From Bacillota bacterium (GTDB lineage: Bacteria > Bacillota > Clostridia > Lachnospirales > Lachnospiraceae): DNA of 44,154 nucleotides. The stretch is taken from the NCBI GenBank assembly GCA_023399455.1, contig JAEWPN010000194.1, forward strand, positions 1-44,154, written 5' to 3'. Positions 31,879 through 40,575 of this stretch are shown piece after piece (the first letter of the stretch is position 1; each line of letters begins with the position of its first letter). Both the position numbers and the translations under genes were made by a program. The notes below the pieces were generated by a model. That model saw only the letters and a list, made by a program, of their open reading frames with translations. It did no database searches and was not told the DNA's origin.

Positions 31879-32250
31879 ATGAGTAGACAATTTGAAATAA
31901 ACGGAATAGCAATCGCGCGTCCCACAAAAGTAAATCCGTTATTTGCGACTACCTCTACAGAGGACTCGGAACGCGCCCAAACGGGAAAGATGCATAATAC
32001 TCCGATGTTTACCGTTGATGGATTCGACCTTTCATGGGAGATGCTTACATCCGAAGAAATATCGACCATATTGCAACAAGTAATAAATAAAAGCAGTTTT
32101 TCCTTCTATGGGCCGCATCCTTTTACCGGACAGTGGGAGAGAAAACAGTATTATGCATCGAATTACAGCGGAGCACTGTTAGATACGGTTGACGGTGTAG
32201 ATAAATGGAAAGACTTGTCTTTCAACATAAGGGGGATTGACCCAGTATGA
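31879..32250 (+). CDS. Distal tail component-like protein
   Basis: 123 residues, beta-rich: MSRQFEINGIAIARPTKVNP, PMFTVDGFDLSWEMLTSEEI, SFYGPHPFTGQWERKQYYASNY, and DKWKDLSFNIRGIDPV. It lies between the tape measure and the large baseplate protein, where siphophages encode the distal tail protein. Its small size suggests only the ring-forming core. The stop overlaps the next start by four bases, so the two are translationally coupled. I rely on position more than on sequence. Confidence 0.65.
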   Translation: MSRQFEINGIAIARPTKVNPLFATTSTEDSERAQTGKMHNTPMFTVDGFDLSWEMLTSEEISTILQQVINKSSFSFYGPHPFTGQWERKQYYASNYSGALLDTVDGVDKWKDLSFNIRGIDPV

Positions 32251-34733
32251 GAAACGCATCAAACGAATTTAAACAAATACTGAAGGATGATTCGCAGAGC
32301 ATTGTTAATTATTTTGACATCACCCTTGCAGACAGTACCGTCTTGCATATAGGACCTGATCGGGTAAAGTCCGGTAGCGTATCGATAACCGAGGCTTCCA
32401 CCAGCGGCGAATACTTTGAGTTGGGTTCTGCGATTGGTAAAATACTGAGCTTCAGCATTATCAATCATGACGATTTGTATTCCATCTATGATTTCTACAA
32501 TGCAAGGGTAATCGCTTATGATGCGCTGACATTATCGGATAATTCGGTGGAGAAGATACGACACGGCCATTATACAGTAACCACGCCGGAATCCCCAGGA
32601 AGTACCATTTCCATTACGGCAGTAGATAATATCTATAAATTCGATAAACCTTATGCGGCTGATACTACATTTCCGGCCACGCTACTAACGATACTAACGG
32701 ATTGCTGCCTTGACTGCGGTGTAGGAATCGGGTTCAGTCACTTTGACAGGTACAACACCCAAGCGCTGAATAAGCCCACAGATTGCACCTATAGACAAGT
32801 GGTGCAGTGGGTTGCGCAGATAGTCGGAATGAATGCACGTATGAGCGATTTAGATGCGTTAGAGCTGGTATTCTATGAATTTGATACTTCTTATATAGAA
32901 GGAAGTGCGTGGGGCGGTAATTTTGATGCGAATACTCCATACGCGACCGGAGATAACTTATGGGGCGGTAATTTTGATGATTGGACATCCGGCGATAACT
33001 TTAGCGGCGGAACCTTTGATAATTGGGTAGGCCCACTAAACAAATGCAAGGATGTTGTTGTGTCCACAGACGATATAATCATTACTGGAATTACGATAGT
33101 AAACGGTGACAACGAAACGAGCGTAGGAGATACATCGTACCAGCTTACTATAAAAGATAATCCGCTTACCGTTGGAAAAGAATCCGAAATATTGGAGTAT
33201 TTGTCTGATAGAATCATAGGCTTGTCATACCGTCCTTACAGCCTCAAGGAAAAGTCAAATCCATTATATACAACAAATGACACCGTGAGGGTTCCTGACA
33301 CAAAGGGGCGCACTTATTCAAGCATTATAAATTACATTATATATAAGCCGGGAGGGCACTCGCAGTTAAGCGCAAAAGCCGAGAGCCCCATAAAGAACAG
33401 CAGCACGTACCCGACGGAGAGTTCAAGAGCAAGCGCGAATGCTAAGCAATATACTGACGACCAGCTAAGCAATTATGATAAGCAAGTCCAGTTAATGGAT
33501 GCGATTGCGGTTAACGCTTTTGGTTATCATAAAACCATCGAAAAGCAGCCCGATAATAGTGACATCACCTATATGCATGATAAGCCATTATTGGAAGATT
33601 CTTTAATCATATACAAAATATCCATAGACGGCTTCTTCGTTTCGCAGGACGGCGGTGAAACTTATGTATATGGGTTTACATCTGACGGACGCGCAGTGGT
33701 CAACATTCTATCCGCAATAGGAATAGTGTGCGACTGGATAAGGGGTGGAACGCTTCGACTTGGCGGCGATAATAATGTCAATGGATGGATCGAGTTATAC
33801 GATGAAGATAATGTACTGATAGGAAAGTGGGATAAAAGCGGACTTAACGTATATAAGGGTGATATCATAGGCAGTAATATAACAGTCGGTGGCGTTGATA
33901 ATACCTATGGTTATATAACGGTATTAGATAACAATGGAACAACGATAGCAAGGATAGGCGGATATTTCGGCATAACGCTGGACAGGGCCATTATAGCTAA
34001 CGTATATTTCGGCAACGACATTGATTATGTGAATGGCCTGTACACATCGTCAGCAATATCGTCAGTAGACACTACTGTATACAGCACGAGGACAAGGAAG
34101 TGCGAATTATCCCTCGGGAATATATATGGAAAATTAAAGTATAGCGGGTCATGGGCGGACGTATTTTCGCTTGGGTATAGCAACACATTAAACGAGCCAT
34201 CTTTGACAATGACAAACAAGGTGCTCAATAAAAGCGTCACATTGGCTCCGGATAGACTTTATTTATACAACGGTGCTATATGGGCGCACGATTTACATAT
34301 AGATTCGTCTGGTACGAAGAGCAAAATCGCATCAACTCAGAGTTATGGCGACAGATTGCTTTACTGCTATGAAACACCGACCCCATATTTCGGAGATATC
34401 GGAGAGGGACAGCTCGACAGTACAGGCGTTTGCTATGTGCAGATAGATGAGATATTCCGAGAGACTATCAACACAGGTTGCAATTATCAAGTATTCCTGC
34501 AACCATACGGAGAAGGCTCTGCCTGGATAGAGGAGCGAAACTTTAATCATTTTATTGTAAAAGGTACGCCTGATATGCATTTTTCGTGGGAAATCAAAGC
34601 TAAACAGGCGGGATTTGAATATAAAAGGCTTGATAAATTTAAATGGGAAGAAAAAGAGCCTTTTACAGATTATATGTCAGAAGCTATTAACTATGTCACT
34701 AACTTTTATAAGGAGCTAGAAAATTATGAATGA
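32247..34733 (+). CDS. Baseplate/tail spike protein
   Basis: 828 residues. The N-terminal 380 resemble phage endopeptidase-tail/baseplate hub proteins (SGSVSITEASTSGEYFELGSA, AVDNIYKFDKPY, CTYRQVVQWVAQIVGMNARM, KGRTYSSIINYIIYKPGGHSQ). A Gly-Asn-rich insertion with WGGNFD repeats is at about residues 220-262. After about 400 it becomes beta-helical or spike-like (IVCDWIRGGTLRLGGDNNVNG) and ends in a different, charged domain. It is likely to bind the host surface. It overlaps both neighbours by a few bases. Confidence 0.8.
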   Translation: MRNASNEFKQILKDDSQSIVNYFDITLADSTVLHIGPDRVKSGSVSITEASTSGEYFELGSAIGKILSFSIINHDDLYSIYDFYNARVIAYDALTLSDNSVEKIRHGHYTVTTPESPGSTISITAVDNIYKFDKPYAADTTFPATLLTILTDCCLDCGVGIGFSHFDRYNTQALNKPTDCTYRQVVQWVAQIVGMNARMSDLDALELVFYEFDTSYIEGSAWGGNFDANTPYATGDNLWGGNFDDWTSGDNFSGGTFDNWVGPLNKCKDVVVSTDDIIITGITIVNGDNETSVGDTSYQLTIKDNPLTVGKESEILEYLSDRIIGLSYRPYSLKEKSNPLYTTNDTVRVPDTKGRTYSSIINYIIYKPGGHSQLSAKAESPIKNSSTYPTESSRASANAKQYTDDQLSNYDKQVQLMDAIAVNAFGYHKTIEKQPDNSDITYMHDKPLLEDSLIIYKISIDGFFVSQDGGETYVYGFTSDGRAVVNILSAIGIVCDWIRGGTLRLGGDNNVNGWIELYDEDNVLIGKWDKSGLNVYKGDIIGSNITVGGVDNTYGYITVLDNNGTTIARIGGYFGITLDRAIIANVYFGNDIDYVNGLYTSSAISSVDTTVYSTRTRKCELSLGNIYGKLKYSGSWADVFSLGYSNTLNEPSLTMTNKVLNKSVTLAPDRLYLYNGAIWAHDLHIDSSGTKSKIASTQSYGDRLLYCYETPTPYFGDIGEGQLDSTGVCYVQIDEIFRETINTGCNYQVFLQPYGEGSAWIEERNFNHFIVKGTPDMHFSWEIKAKQAGFEYKRLDKFKWEEKEPFTDYMSEAINYVTNFYKELENYE

Positions 34734-34938
34734 AGAAAAAATTAAGAAAATTATGAGTGTTATCGTCTTAACGACAGGAGAGGGAAAAAGATTATGCGCC
34801 ACATATTCCGAGATATCTCCAGAAGGAGAATTGATATCAGAAAATAATCAAGCTAATCGTATTATTGTATCAGATGAAGTACTGGAAAGCGTGGCAAAAC
34901 TTGAAGAATTTGCGCAAGGAATTATCGAAGGAAAGTAG
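34726..34938 (+). CDS. Small tail-module protein, unknown (70 aa)
   Basis: 70 residues, acidic, with a beta-beta-helix order: MSVIVLTTGEGKRLCATYSE, then a hinge SPEGELISENNQA, then VLESVAKLEEFAQGII. It overlaps the spike gene by eight bases and is followed nine bases later by the fibre-like gene. AAAATTATGAATGAAG gives no strong ribosome site, so coupling is likely. It may be a fibre chaperone, but that is position-based inference. Confidence 0.55.
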   Translation: MNEEKIKKIMSVIVLTTGEGKRLCATYSEISPEGELISENNQANRIIVSDEVLESVAKLEEFAQGIIEGK

Positions 34939-34947
34939 GTGGAACTT

Positions 34948-35880
34948 ATGGCATTACAAGTACGGTTCGGCCCGGAATCGAAATATGACGGCGATAAAAT
35001 GATTACCGGGGAATGGGCGGTGTCTACAGATACCCGATATGTCCGCATGTGCTTCGCTCCCGGAATAGTATACCGAATGGCTACGTATGAGTCGTTTGAG
35101 GAAGATATGCTGCAAATACAGCAGATACTAGCTACATGCGAAGATATACAAACAGCGGTAGAAGCGTTTGAGGCATTAGCACAGCAACACGCAAACGACG
35201 CGGCGCAGAGTGCCAGTGACGCGGCTCAAAGCGCAATAGACGCAGAGGAGTGGGCGAGAATTGCAGAGGCAGCCGCTGGCGTTGGTATAGCGGACTATGA
35301 TATCGCCGGTCTTGTAAAAGGAAATCTAGGAGAACTGAATATTGACGAGTTCGGAAAGATGTCCATACCTTCCGACTTCACACCGCAGACAACTTTAGAA
35401 GCAGTGACGGGAACCGAGAATAAGAAAACTTTCTTCGGCAAGGTCGCAAAGGTAATCGCTGACTTTTTAGCCCATGCGGCAAATCTTTCCATCCACTTTG
35501 GACTTACCAACAATCTCCTCGCTACCGAAGCAGGAACAGCATTGGACGCGGTACAGGGTAAGGCGCTGGATGATAAGATTACAACTAACGGAACAGCGAT
35601 AACGGACATAAACAATAGAATGCCACAGAGCTCTAACGTAATTCGCACTGGCGCAACTACTATAAATTGTCTGCCGAATACTATCAGCAGCCTAGACTTG
35701 ACCAGTACGATACTGAGCGCATTTGGGTGGACGAATATTAGTGTTTTAATACCCGTACTTCATTCCTCGATACCGAACACGCTGTCCATTAGCAATATGC
35801 AAGGGGTGTTATATGTTTACAACAATTCAGCGGCGCAGTATGACAACGTGATTGTGAGATATTTGGCTATTGGAAAATAA
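34948..35880 (+). CDS. Tail fibre-like protein
   Basis: 310 residues. The N-terminal 60 form a beta domain (ALQVRFGPESKYDGDKMITGEW, MCFAPGIVYRMATYESFEED). Then an Ala-rich helix with HANDAAQSASDAAQSAIDA suggests a trimeric coiled-coil stalk, followed by AGLVKGNLGELNIDEFGKMSIP. The end is beta-rich (SNVIRTGATTINCLPNTISS, VLIPVLHSSIPNTLSI), like a receptor-binding tip. The ATG at 34948 has AGGTGG upstream, better than the GTG nine bases earlier. It is probably a fibre or BppU-type component. Confidence 0.65.
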   Translation: MALQVRFGPESKYDGDKMITGEWAVSTDTRYVRMCFAPGIVYRMATYESFEEDMLQIQQILATCEDIQTAVEAFEALAQQHANDAAQSASDAAQSAIDAEEWARIAEAAAGVGIADYDIAGLVKGNLGELNIDEFGKMSIPSDFTPQTTLEAVTGTENKKTFFGKVAKVIADFLAHAANLSIHFGLTNNLLATEAGTALDAVQGKALDDKITTNGTAITDINNRMPQSSNVIRTGATTINCLPNTISSLDLTSTILSAFGWTNISVLIPVLHSSIPNTLSISNMQGVLYVYNNSAAQYDNVIVRYLAIGK

Positions 35881-35895
35881 AGAAAGGAGCAAACT

Positions 35896-36258
35896 ATGAG
35901 CAAAGATAAGCTGATATTAAAAGACCTCACAGAAATCGAACTGGAAACTGGCGCGAGTCTTAGCGCTATCGGCGCGCTGTCTGCGGATAAGGCGGCTATG
36001 GTTGCCACATGGGATAAGCTTACACCAGATAACCTTGCGGTAGTGCAAGTGAAGAACGGCGATGGGCTTACGGTTGGTAATTATACGGACCTCATATTGG
36101 TGTCCGAGACATCAACCGCCAATTCTGACGGAACGATACTTACATATTTCAACTTAAGGGAGAAAACAGACATGGAAAAGAACCTGGACAACGTAACGGC
36201 GCAGACTGAGCAGAACTCTGCGGATATTGACTACATTTTAATGATGACGGAGGTATGA
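35896..36258 (+). CDS. Small tail-fibre module protein (120 aa)
   Basis: 120 residues: LILKDLTEIELETGASLSAIGAL, DKAAMVATWDKLTPDNLAVVQV, LTVGNYTDLILVSETSTANSDG and YFNLREKTDMEKNLDNVTAQTE. The order of a beta domain followed by a helical tail resembles XkdW-like proteins that precede XkdX in PBSX-type phages, and the next gene is indeed XkdX-like. A GAAAGGAG site precedes the ATG. It is likely part of the fibre or its assembly. Confidence 0.6.
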   Translation: MSKDKLILKDLTEIELETGASLSAIGALSADKAAMVATWDKLTPDNLAVVQVKNGDGLTVGNYTDLILVSETSTANSDGTILTYFNLREKTDMEKNLDNVTAQTEQNSADIDYILMMTEV

Positions 36259-36259
36259 G

Positions 36260-36427
36260 ATGGCAAAAGCAAAAACAGCAGAACATTCGACGAATTATGA
36301 AAAAGTAAAAGACTATTATGATCGCGGGTTATGGGACATCAACCAGGTGTTTAATGCAGTCGGGCGGTGGATAACCGAAGAGGAGTATAAGGAAATTACC
36401 GGATATGATTATCCAAATAAAGAATAA
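36260..36427 (+). CDS. XkdX-family protein (55 aa)
   Basis: 55 residues matching the small XkdX family: YEKVKDYYDRGLWDINQVFNAV, then GRWITEEEYKEITGYDY. A GGAGGTATGAG site precedes the ATG. It sits between the fibre genes and XhlA, as in PBSX-type prophages of Firmicutes. It is thought to be a minor tail-associated protein. The frame was found by reading because it is short. Confidence 0.8.
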   Translation: MAKAKTAEHSTNYEKVKDYYDRGLWDINQVFNAVGRWITEEEYKEITGYDYPNKE

Positions 36428-36442
36428 CCCGGGGGGAAATGT

Positions 36443-36742
36443 ATGGAAACAGAAGTTGCGGTAAAATTCGAAGCTCACGAGCATGAAATAAAGTCATTAA
36501 AGCATCGGGTACATAGCTTAGAAGTGCAAGGCAAGGCAATACAGGACCTTGTCATATCGGTTAATAAAATGGCGGTCAACATGGAGAACATGCTTGAGGA
36601 GCAGAAGAAACAAGGAGCAAGGCTGGAAGCGTTGGAGAAAGTACCATCCGAAACCAACAAGCAAGTAAAAAACGCTGTCATTACCGCTCTCGTGGGTGGC
36701 ATTGTGGGGGCTTTTTTAGCGGCAATATTAACAATCATTTAA
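36443..36742 (+). CDS. XhlA-like lysis-associated membrane protein
   Basis: 99 residues: an N-terminal amphipathic coiled-coil (FEAHEHEIKSLKHRVHSLE, VISVNKMAVNMENMLEEQKK) and one C-terminal membrane segment (VITALVGGIVGAFLAAILTII). This is the XhlA layout; in PBSX, XhlA acts with the holin in host lysis. GGGGGGAAATGT precedes the ATG. A 26-bp stretch at 43756 repeats its first codons with three mismatches. Confidence 0.8.
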   Translation: METEVAVKFEAHEHEIKSLKHRVHSLEVQGKAIQDLVISVNKMAVNMENMLEEQKKQGARLEALEKVPSETNKQVKNAVITALVGGIVGAFLAAILTII

Positions 36743-36759
36743 TCATAAGGAGAAAGAGT

Positions 36760-36966
36760 ATGAAAAATCAAGAATTTGTAACATGGTTAAAAGCAGCAGG
36801 AATCAGAGCACTGAAAACAGTAGCACAGACAGCAGTGGCAACTATTGGCACGGCGGCTATCATGTCCGAGGTAAATTGGGTAGTGGTGGCATCCGCTTCG
36901 GCGCTGGCCGGAATCTTATCTTTGCTGACCTCGACAGCGGGATTACCTGAGCTGAAGGAGGATTAA
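36760..36966 (+). CDS. Phage holin, r1t-like
   Basis: 68 residues with two membrane segments (about 18-36 and 41-57) separated by a short SEVNW turn, and a charged C-terminus (GLPELKED). This fits the r1t-type class II holins. It permeabilises the membrane to time lysis. AAGGAGAAAGAGT precedes the ATG. It stands between XhlA and the Tad2-like gene, with the endolysin further downstream. Confidence 0.85.
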   Translation: MKNQEFVTWLKAAGIRALKTVAQTAVATIGTAAIMSEVNWVVVASASALAGILSLLTSTAGLPELKED

Positions 36967-36968
36967 TT

Positions 36969-37229
36969 ATGAATTTTGGAAAAGCAATAGAAGAATTAAA
37001 AGCGGGACAGAAAGTAGCGCGCCACGGTTGGAATGGCAAAGGAATGTTTTTATATTATGTTCCCGCGAATAAATATCCATCATCAACTCCCATCGGAGAC
37101 AGTATAGCCGACGAGGATGGGAAAGTCGAATACGGGGCCTATATCGCAATGAAAACGGCTCAAGGCAACGTTGTGCCGTGGCTTGCCTCTCAGACAGATG
37201 TGCTTTCTGAGGACTGGGAAGTAGTTTAA
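36969..37229 (+). CDS. Tad2-like (DUF2829) anti-Thoeris candidate
   Basis: 86 residues fitting DUF2829: MNFGKAIEELKAGQKVARHGWNG, GMFLYYV near 27, and the end AYIAMKTAQGNVVPWLASQTD followed by EDWEVV. Proteins of this family include Tad2, which sequesters the cyclic ADP-ribose-type signal of Thoeris defence. The whole 86-residue domain is present, with the conserved Trp-x-x-SQTD end. It lies two bases after the holin stop with AAGGAGG upstream, so it is co-expressed with the lysis genes. Family membership is firm; activity against Thoeris is inference. Confidence 0.85.
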   Translation: MNFGKAIEELKAGQKVARHGWNGKGMFLYYVPANKYPSSTPIGDSIADEDGKVEYGAYIAMKTAQGNVVPWLASQTDVLSEDWEVV

Positions 37230-37242
37230 AGGAGAATGCGTT

Positions 37243-38436
37243 ATGACAATAGGAATTAACTGCGGGCATACCGTAAGCGGTGCCGGATATGGCGCTGTAG
37301 GCCTTATAAAAGAGTCGGAGCATACAAGACTTGTCGGTCATGCCCTTATGGAGAAATTACGTGCTGCGGGCGTGAGTGTGGTGGATTGTACTATTGATAC
37401 TGCCAACACACAAGCGGAATACCTTGCTGCAGCCGTTGCGCTGGCAAATCGTGAGGATTTGGACTGGTTTATCAGTATCCACTTTAACGCTTCCTCGGCG
37501 CATACCGGACAAGGGGTAGAAGTCTATACCTATGAGGGTAGGCAGTACCAGGATGCGCTTGATGTATGCAATAATATCGCGTCCTATGGCTTCAAAAACC
37601 GTGGGGTAAAGGCTGGTAGCGGACTGTATGTCATTAAGAGAACGAAGGATAAATCGATGCTGATAGAAGTCTGCTTTTGTGATAATAAAGAGGATGTAGA
37701 CCTATACAACAGTATCGGTGGTGCGGATACCATTGCTCAAGCTATTTTTAATGCCATCTATAATTATGCAGTAACTCCAGAGGATGTACCGGAAGAAAAT
37801 CACAATATGCCATTTGAAGAATTTGTGGAGTACGTGGGAGAAATTGCGCGGCAGGATTGGATTGACCGTAAGATTATGCTTCCTTCGGTTGTAGTGGCTC
37901 AGGCGATAAAGGAATCCGCGAGGGGAACTTCGGAACTTGCTCAGAATGCTAATGCCTTGTTCGGCATCAAGAAAAACGGCTGGACAGGCAAGACCTATAT
38001 CAAGATTGCTACAGAGCAACGTCCGGATGGAAGCTATTACACCGTAAACGACACTGAATGGAGAGCATACGGAAGTTGGAAAGAGTCGATTTTAGACCAC
38101 AACACATACATAGCTGAAAGAAGTGCGGACGGTGGAAAAACCTTGCGATACGGACCCATAATCGGCTGTGAAGAGTACGTGCTTGTTTGTCAGTATTTGC
38201 AGGATTTAGGATATGCCACATCGTTGACCTATGCGGAATCTCTCGTTAATGATTACATAGAGAAATATGAACTGACACGGTTTGATGCGGTAGAAGATGA
38301 ACTTGCACCGGATGGGAAGCTATGGGTGGTGCAACTTGGAGCCTACAGGAGCCGGAACAATGCGGAGAGGTTTATCAAACGGTTAGGGAGTATGGGAATA
38401 ATATCTCTTTTGAAACTTTATAATGTGGAAGAGTAA
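37243..38436 (+). CDS. Bifunctional endolysin: amidase plus glucosaminidase
   Basis: 397 residues in three parts. Residues 1-180 are an Amidase_3 zinc amidase with H9 (NCGH), a nearby acidic residue in KESEHTR, H80 (SIHFN) and catalytic E142 (LIEVCF). Residues about 185-345 are a GH73-like glucosaminidase (PSVVVAQAIKESARGTSELAQNANALFGIK, with Glu in KESARG). The last 40 residues, KLWVVQLGAYRSRNNAERF onward, resemble a SPOR-type peptidoglycan-binding domain. It cuts the host wall after holin opening. AAAGGAG precedes the ATG. A copy of its 3' end lies at 13035-13262. Confidence 0.92.
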   Translation: MTIGINCGHTVSGAGYGAVGLIKESEHTRLVGHALMEKLRAAGVSVVDCTIDTANTQAEYLAAAVALANREDLDWFISIHFNASSAHTGQGVEVYTYEGRQYQDALDVCNNIASYGFKNRGVKAGSGLYVIKRTKDKSMLIEVCFCDNKEDVDLYNSIGGADTIAQAIFNAIYNYAVTPEDVPEENHNMPFEEFVEYVGEIARQDWIDRKIMLPSVVVAQAIKESARGTSELAQNANALFGIKKNGWTGKTYIKIATEQRPDGSYYTVNDTEWRAYGSWKESILDHNTYIAERSADGGKTLRYGPIIGCEEYVLVCQYLQDLGYATSLTYAESLVNDYIEKYELTRFDAVEDELAPDGKLWVVQLGAYRSRNNAERFIKRLGSMGIISLLKLYNVEE

Positions 38437-38441
38437 GTGGG

Positions 38442-38481
38442 AGGCCCTAAGCTGTGATTTTTCATGGTTTGGGGCTTTTTT
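38442..38481 (+). terminator. Intrinsic terminator after the endolysin
   Basis: GCCCTAA pairs with TTTGGGGC (one G-U, slight bulge) across a GCTGTGATTTTTCATGG loop, followed by six Ts. Its loop resembles the one in the terminator at 13265, after the endolysin relic. Confidence 0.8.
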
Positions 38482-38622
38482 ATTGCACTTTGCCATCCAA
38501 AAGTAAAGCAAAATATATAAGAGACTAGATAAAATCATAAATTACATGAATTGAGTGTAGAAAAACATCTGTTTTTGGTATATAATGTTAAATTATAATA
38601 CTTATGATAGGGGAATGAAAAA

Positions 38623-39093
38623 TTGAATTGTATAGGAATTCGCGTGACGCCTAAAACAATATTTTTTTCTATTGTAAAGGTGGAAAATGAGAACTTCTCA
38701 ATCATTACAACAGAAAAAATAATAGTACCAGTGTCTATGGATGTGCCGGACCAATTAAGTTTTATCAGAACTACATTGTTTTCAGTAATAAAAGAATATC
38801 AAGTAATCCATGCTGGACTCCGCAGAATGGAGGATAACGCTCGAAGCGGAAGATTAGAGCCTATAATAAAAAGAGCATATCTTGAAGGCGTAATACAAGA
38901 ATTAATTTCCAATTGCTCAATCGAGAAATATTTTTCCGGGAAATTGTCACAGATCAGTTGCTTTTTAAAAATAAAAGATATCAAATCATGCGTAGAAGGC
39001 GATGCTAATATATATAGAATTGAAGATTGGAATAGCTACGCAAAAGAAGAAAGGGAAAGTATTGTATGCGCTTTAGCGGCGAGTACTTTGTAG
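38623..39093 (+). CDS. RNase H/RuvC-fold-like protein beside the kinase
   Basis: 156 residues read from a TTG start behind GGGG. The N-terminal strands (NCIGIRVTPKTIFFSIVKVE, NFSIITTEKIIVP) and a central helix GLRRMEDNARSGRLEPIIKRAYLEGVIQEL look like an RNase H/RuvC fold of the DUF3010 kind. The first-strand Asp of active nucleases is absent (GIRVTP), so it is probably not a standard nuclease. It ends seven bases before the kinase gene. A role with the kinase, as sensor, target or regulator, is inferred from that. The fold call is tentative. Confidence 0.6.
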   Translation: MNCIGIRVTPKTIFFSIVKVENENFSIITTEKIIVPVSMDVPDQLSFIRTTLFSVIKEYQVIHAGLRRMEDNARSGRLEPIIKRAYLEGVIQELISNCSIEKYFSGKLSQISCFLKIKDIKSCVEGDANIYRIEDWNSYAKEERESIVCALAASTL

Positions 39094-39100
39094 GTGGATT

Positions 39101-40162
39101 ATGTTTGATATTACAACTTCGATTGACTTGAGCACATTACAACCTTTAAATAATGAAGGAAAAAATTCATCCGTATACTCATACTGTGATAATCAACTGG
39201 GAAAAGATTTTATTGTTAAGGTAATAAGTAACGAAAAAGCATATAATCAATATGGTAGCGATTATATAAATAATTTATTTGCAGAATCTAAAATATTGTA
39301 TGCAAATAAACATCCAAATATAGTCGAGATACAATATGCAAGCTATGATGAGGATAATGTGTATATAAGTATGCCTAAATACAAAAATGGTTCGCTTAAT
39401 GCACTTATAGATTCCAAATTTCTTACAGTAAGAGAAGTATTAAAATTCGCTCTTGAATTTTTAAGCGGATTGCATTATGTACATACAAATGATTTGATAC
39501 ATTTTGACATAAAACCAACAAATATTTTAATTGACGATAATGGCAAGGCTGTTTTAACGGATTTTGGACTAGCTAAATATACAAAAACTGATGGAACAGC
39601 TACACCGGACATGATGTATACAGCGCATAAACCGCCTGAACATTTTAAAAATATAAAATTGACAAACAAATCGGACATATATCAAGCAGGAGTCACATTA
39701 TATAGATTATGTAATGGAAATGATATTTTCTGTAATCAATTTCAGGAATCAGCTAATTATGTAAATGATATAATTAATGGTAAGTTACCAAATAGAAAAT
39801 TTTATTTACCACACATACCATCGAAATTGCAGAAAATTATTAATAAATCAATAAGTGTAGATCCTGATGATAGGTATGATACTGTTTTAGATATGATAAA
39901 CCAGCTATCTAATATTAATGAAAATTTGGATTGGAGACCGACTACTATAAATGATGAATTAGCCTGGTCAATGCTAAACGATAAACGTACACATGAAGAT
40001 TATATTATATTATCAAAAGATGGGAATAATAAGTATAATGTTAAAAAAGTAAAGAAAAATTTAGAAAATGGGAAATTAATAAATGGTAGTTTGCCGAATT
40101 CTAAGAGTTTAGAATTATTAGAAGCATATAAATTAGTTGCAGGGATATTTAAAACGTGGTAA
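39101..40162 (+). CDS. Ser/Thr protein kinase
   Basis: 353 residues. The kinase domain fills residues 15-265 and keeps every key element: a Ser-rich phosphate loop (EGKNSSVYSY), K40 in IVKVIS, the helix-C Glu in FAESKIL, the catalytic HFDIKPTN (D136), DFG (D154) and a PPEHF end of the activation segment. HFD replaces HRD, so it may not need activation-loop phosphorylation. The remaining 90 residues are an unrelated basic tail without a membrane segment or PASTA repeats. AGGTGG precedes the ATG. It is the core of cargo cassette 2. Confidence 0.9.
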   Translation: MFDITTSIDLSTLQPLNNEGKNSSVYSYCDNQLGKDFIVKVISNEKAYNQYGSDYINNLFAESKILYANKHPNIVEIQYASYDEDNVYISMPKYKNGSLNALIDSKFLTVREVLKFALEFLSGLHYVHTNDLIHFDIKPTNILIDDNGKAVLTDFGLAKYTKTDGTATPDMMYTAHKPPEHFKNIKLTNKSDIYQAGVTLYRLCNGNDIFCNQFQESANYVNDIINGKLPNRKFYLPHIPSKLQKIINKSISVDPDDRYDTVLDMINQLSNINENLDWRPTTINDELAWSMLNDKRTHEDYIILSKDGNNKYNVKKVKKNLENGKLINGSLPNSKSLELLEAYKLVAGIFKTW

Positions 40163-40188
40163 AATCTAATTAAATGGAGGTGATATCT

Positions 40189-40374
40189 ATGTTTAAAGTT
40201 GTTAATCAAGCTAAAAAAGTCTCCAGGAAAAATTTAGCTGATAAAAGCCTTGGCATACCATATCACGACAGACTGGGTAAGTCGCAAAACTCTGAAACAT
40301 ATGCCCCATTTTTCCCAGTAGATTGTGGAAATGGATATTCTAGGTTTGAGTATGTTAAGACTCACAATATATAA
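40189..40374 (+). CDS. Small protein after the kinase (61 aa)
   Basis: 61 residues, basic at the start (FKVVNQAKKVSRKNLADKS) and aromatic at the end (YAPFFPVDCGNGYSRFEY). The ATG has GGAGGTG seven bases upstream, one of the strongest sites in the window, so it is probably well translated. It lies 26 bases after the kinase stop and before the cassette terminator. It may be a kinase substrate, inhibitor or structural partner; the sequence does not show which. No family recognised. Confidence 0.6.
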   Translation: MFKVVNQAKKVSRKNLADKSLGIPYHDRLGKSQNSETYAPFFPVDCGNGYSRFEYVKTHNI

Positions 40375-40434
40375 ATGTTATAAAGTTTACTTGATAAAAT
40401 TTGAACGAGACAAATAACAACAAAAGATTTAAAG

Positions 40435-40460
40435 GGCGGCCCCACAGCCGCCTTTTCTAT
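40435..40460 (+). terminator. Intrinsic terminator ending cargo cassette 2
   Basis: GGCGGC (40435-40440) pairs with GCCGCC (40447-40452) and is followed by TTTT. It repeats the terminator after cassette 1 with one base difference in the loop. Confidence 0.85.
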
Positions 40461-40482
40461 TACCTAGTACATAATTCCCATT

Positions 40483-40570
40483 GCCTCACCTGAAACCAAG
40501 TGCTATACTGGCCTTTGTAAAATTCCCCTTTTACGTGTGGAGAGTGCTCGTCTACGGATGGGCGCTTTTC
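40483..40570 (+). ncRNA. Weak candidate small RNA facing the frameshifted gene
   Basis: TTGCCT and TATACT are spaced by 17 bp (from about 40480 to 40510). A transcript from there would end at the hairpin GTGCTC/GGGCGC followed by TTTT at about 40568, just before the 3' end of the minus-strand gene. The layout resembles that of the RNAs at 6700 and 7331, but the evidence is thin. Confidence 0.25.
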
Positions 40571-40575
40571 TTATA

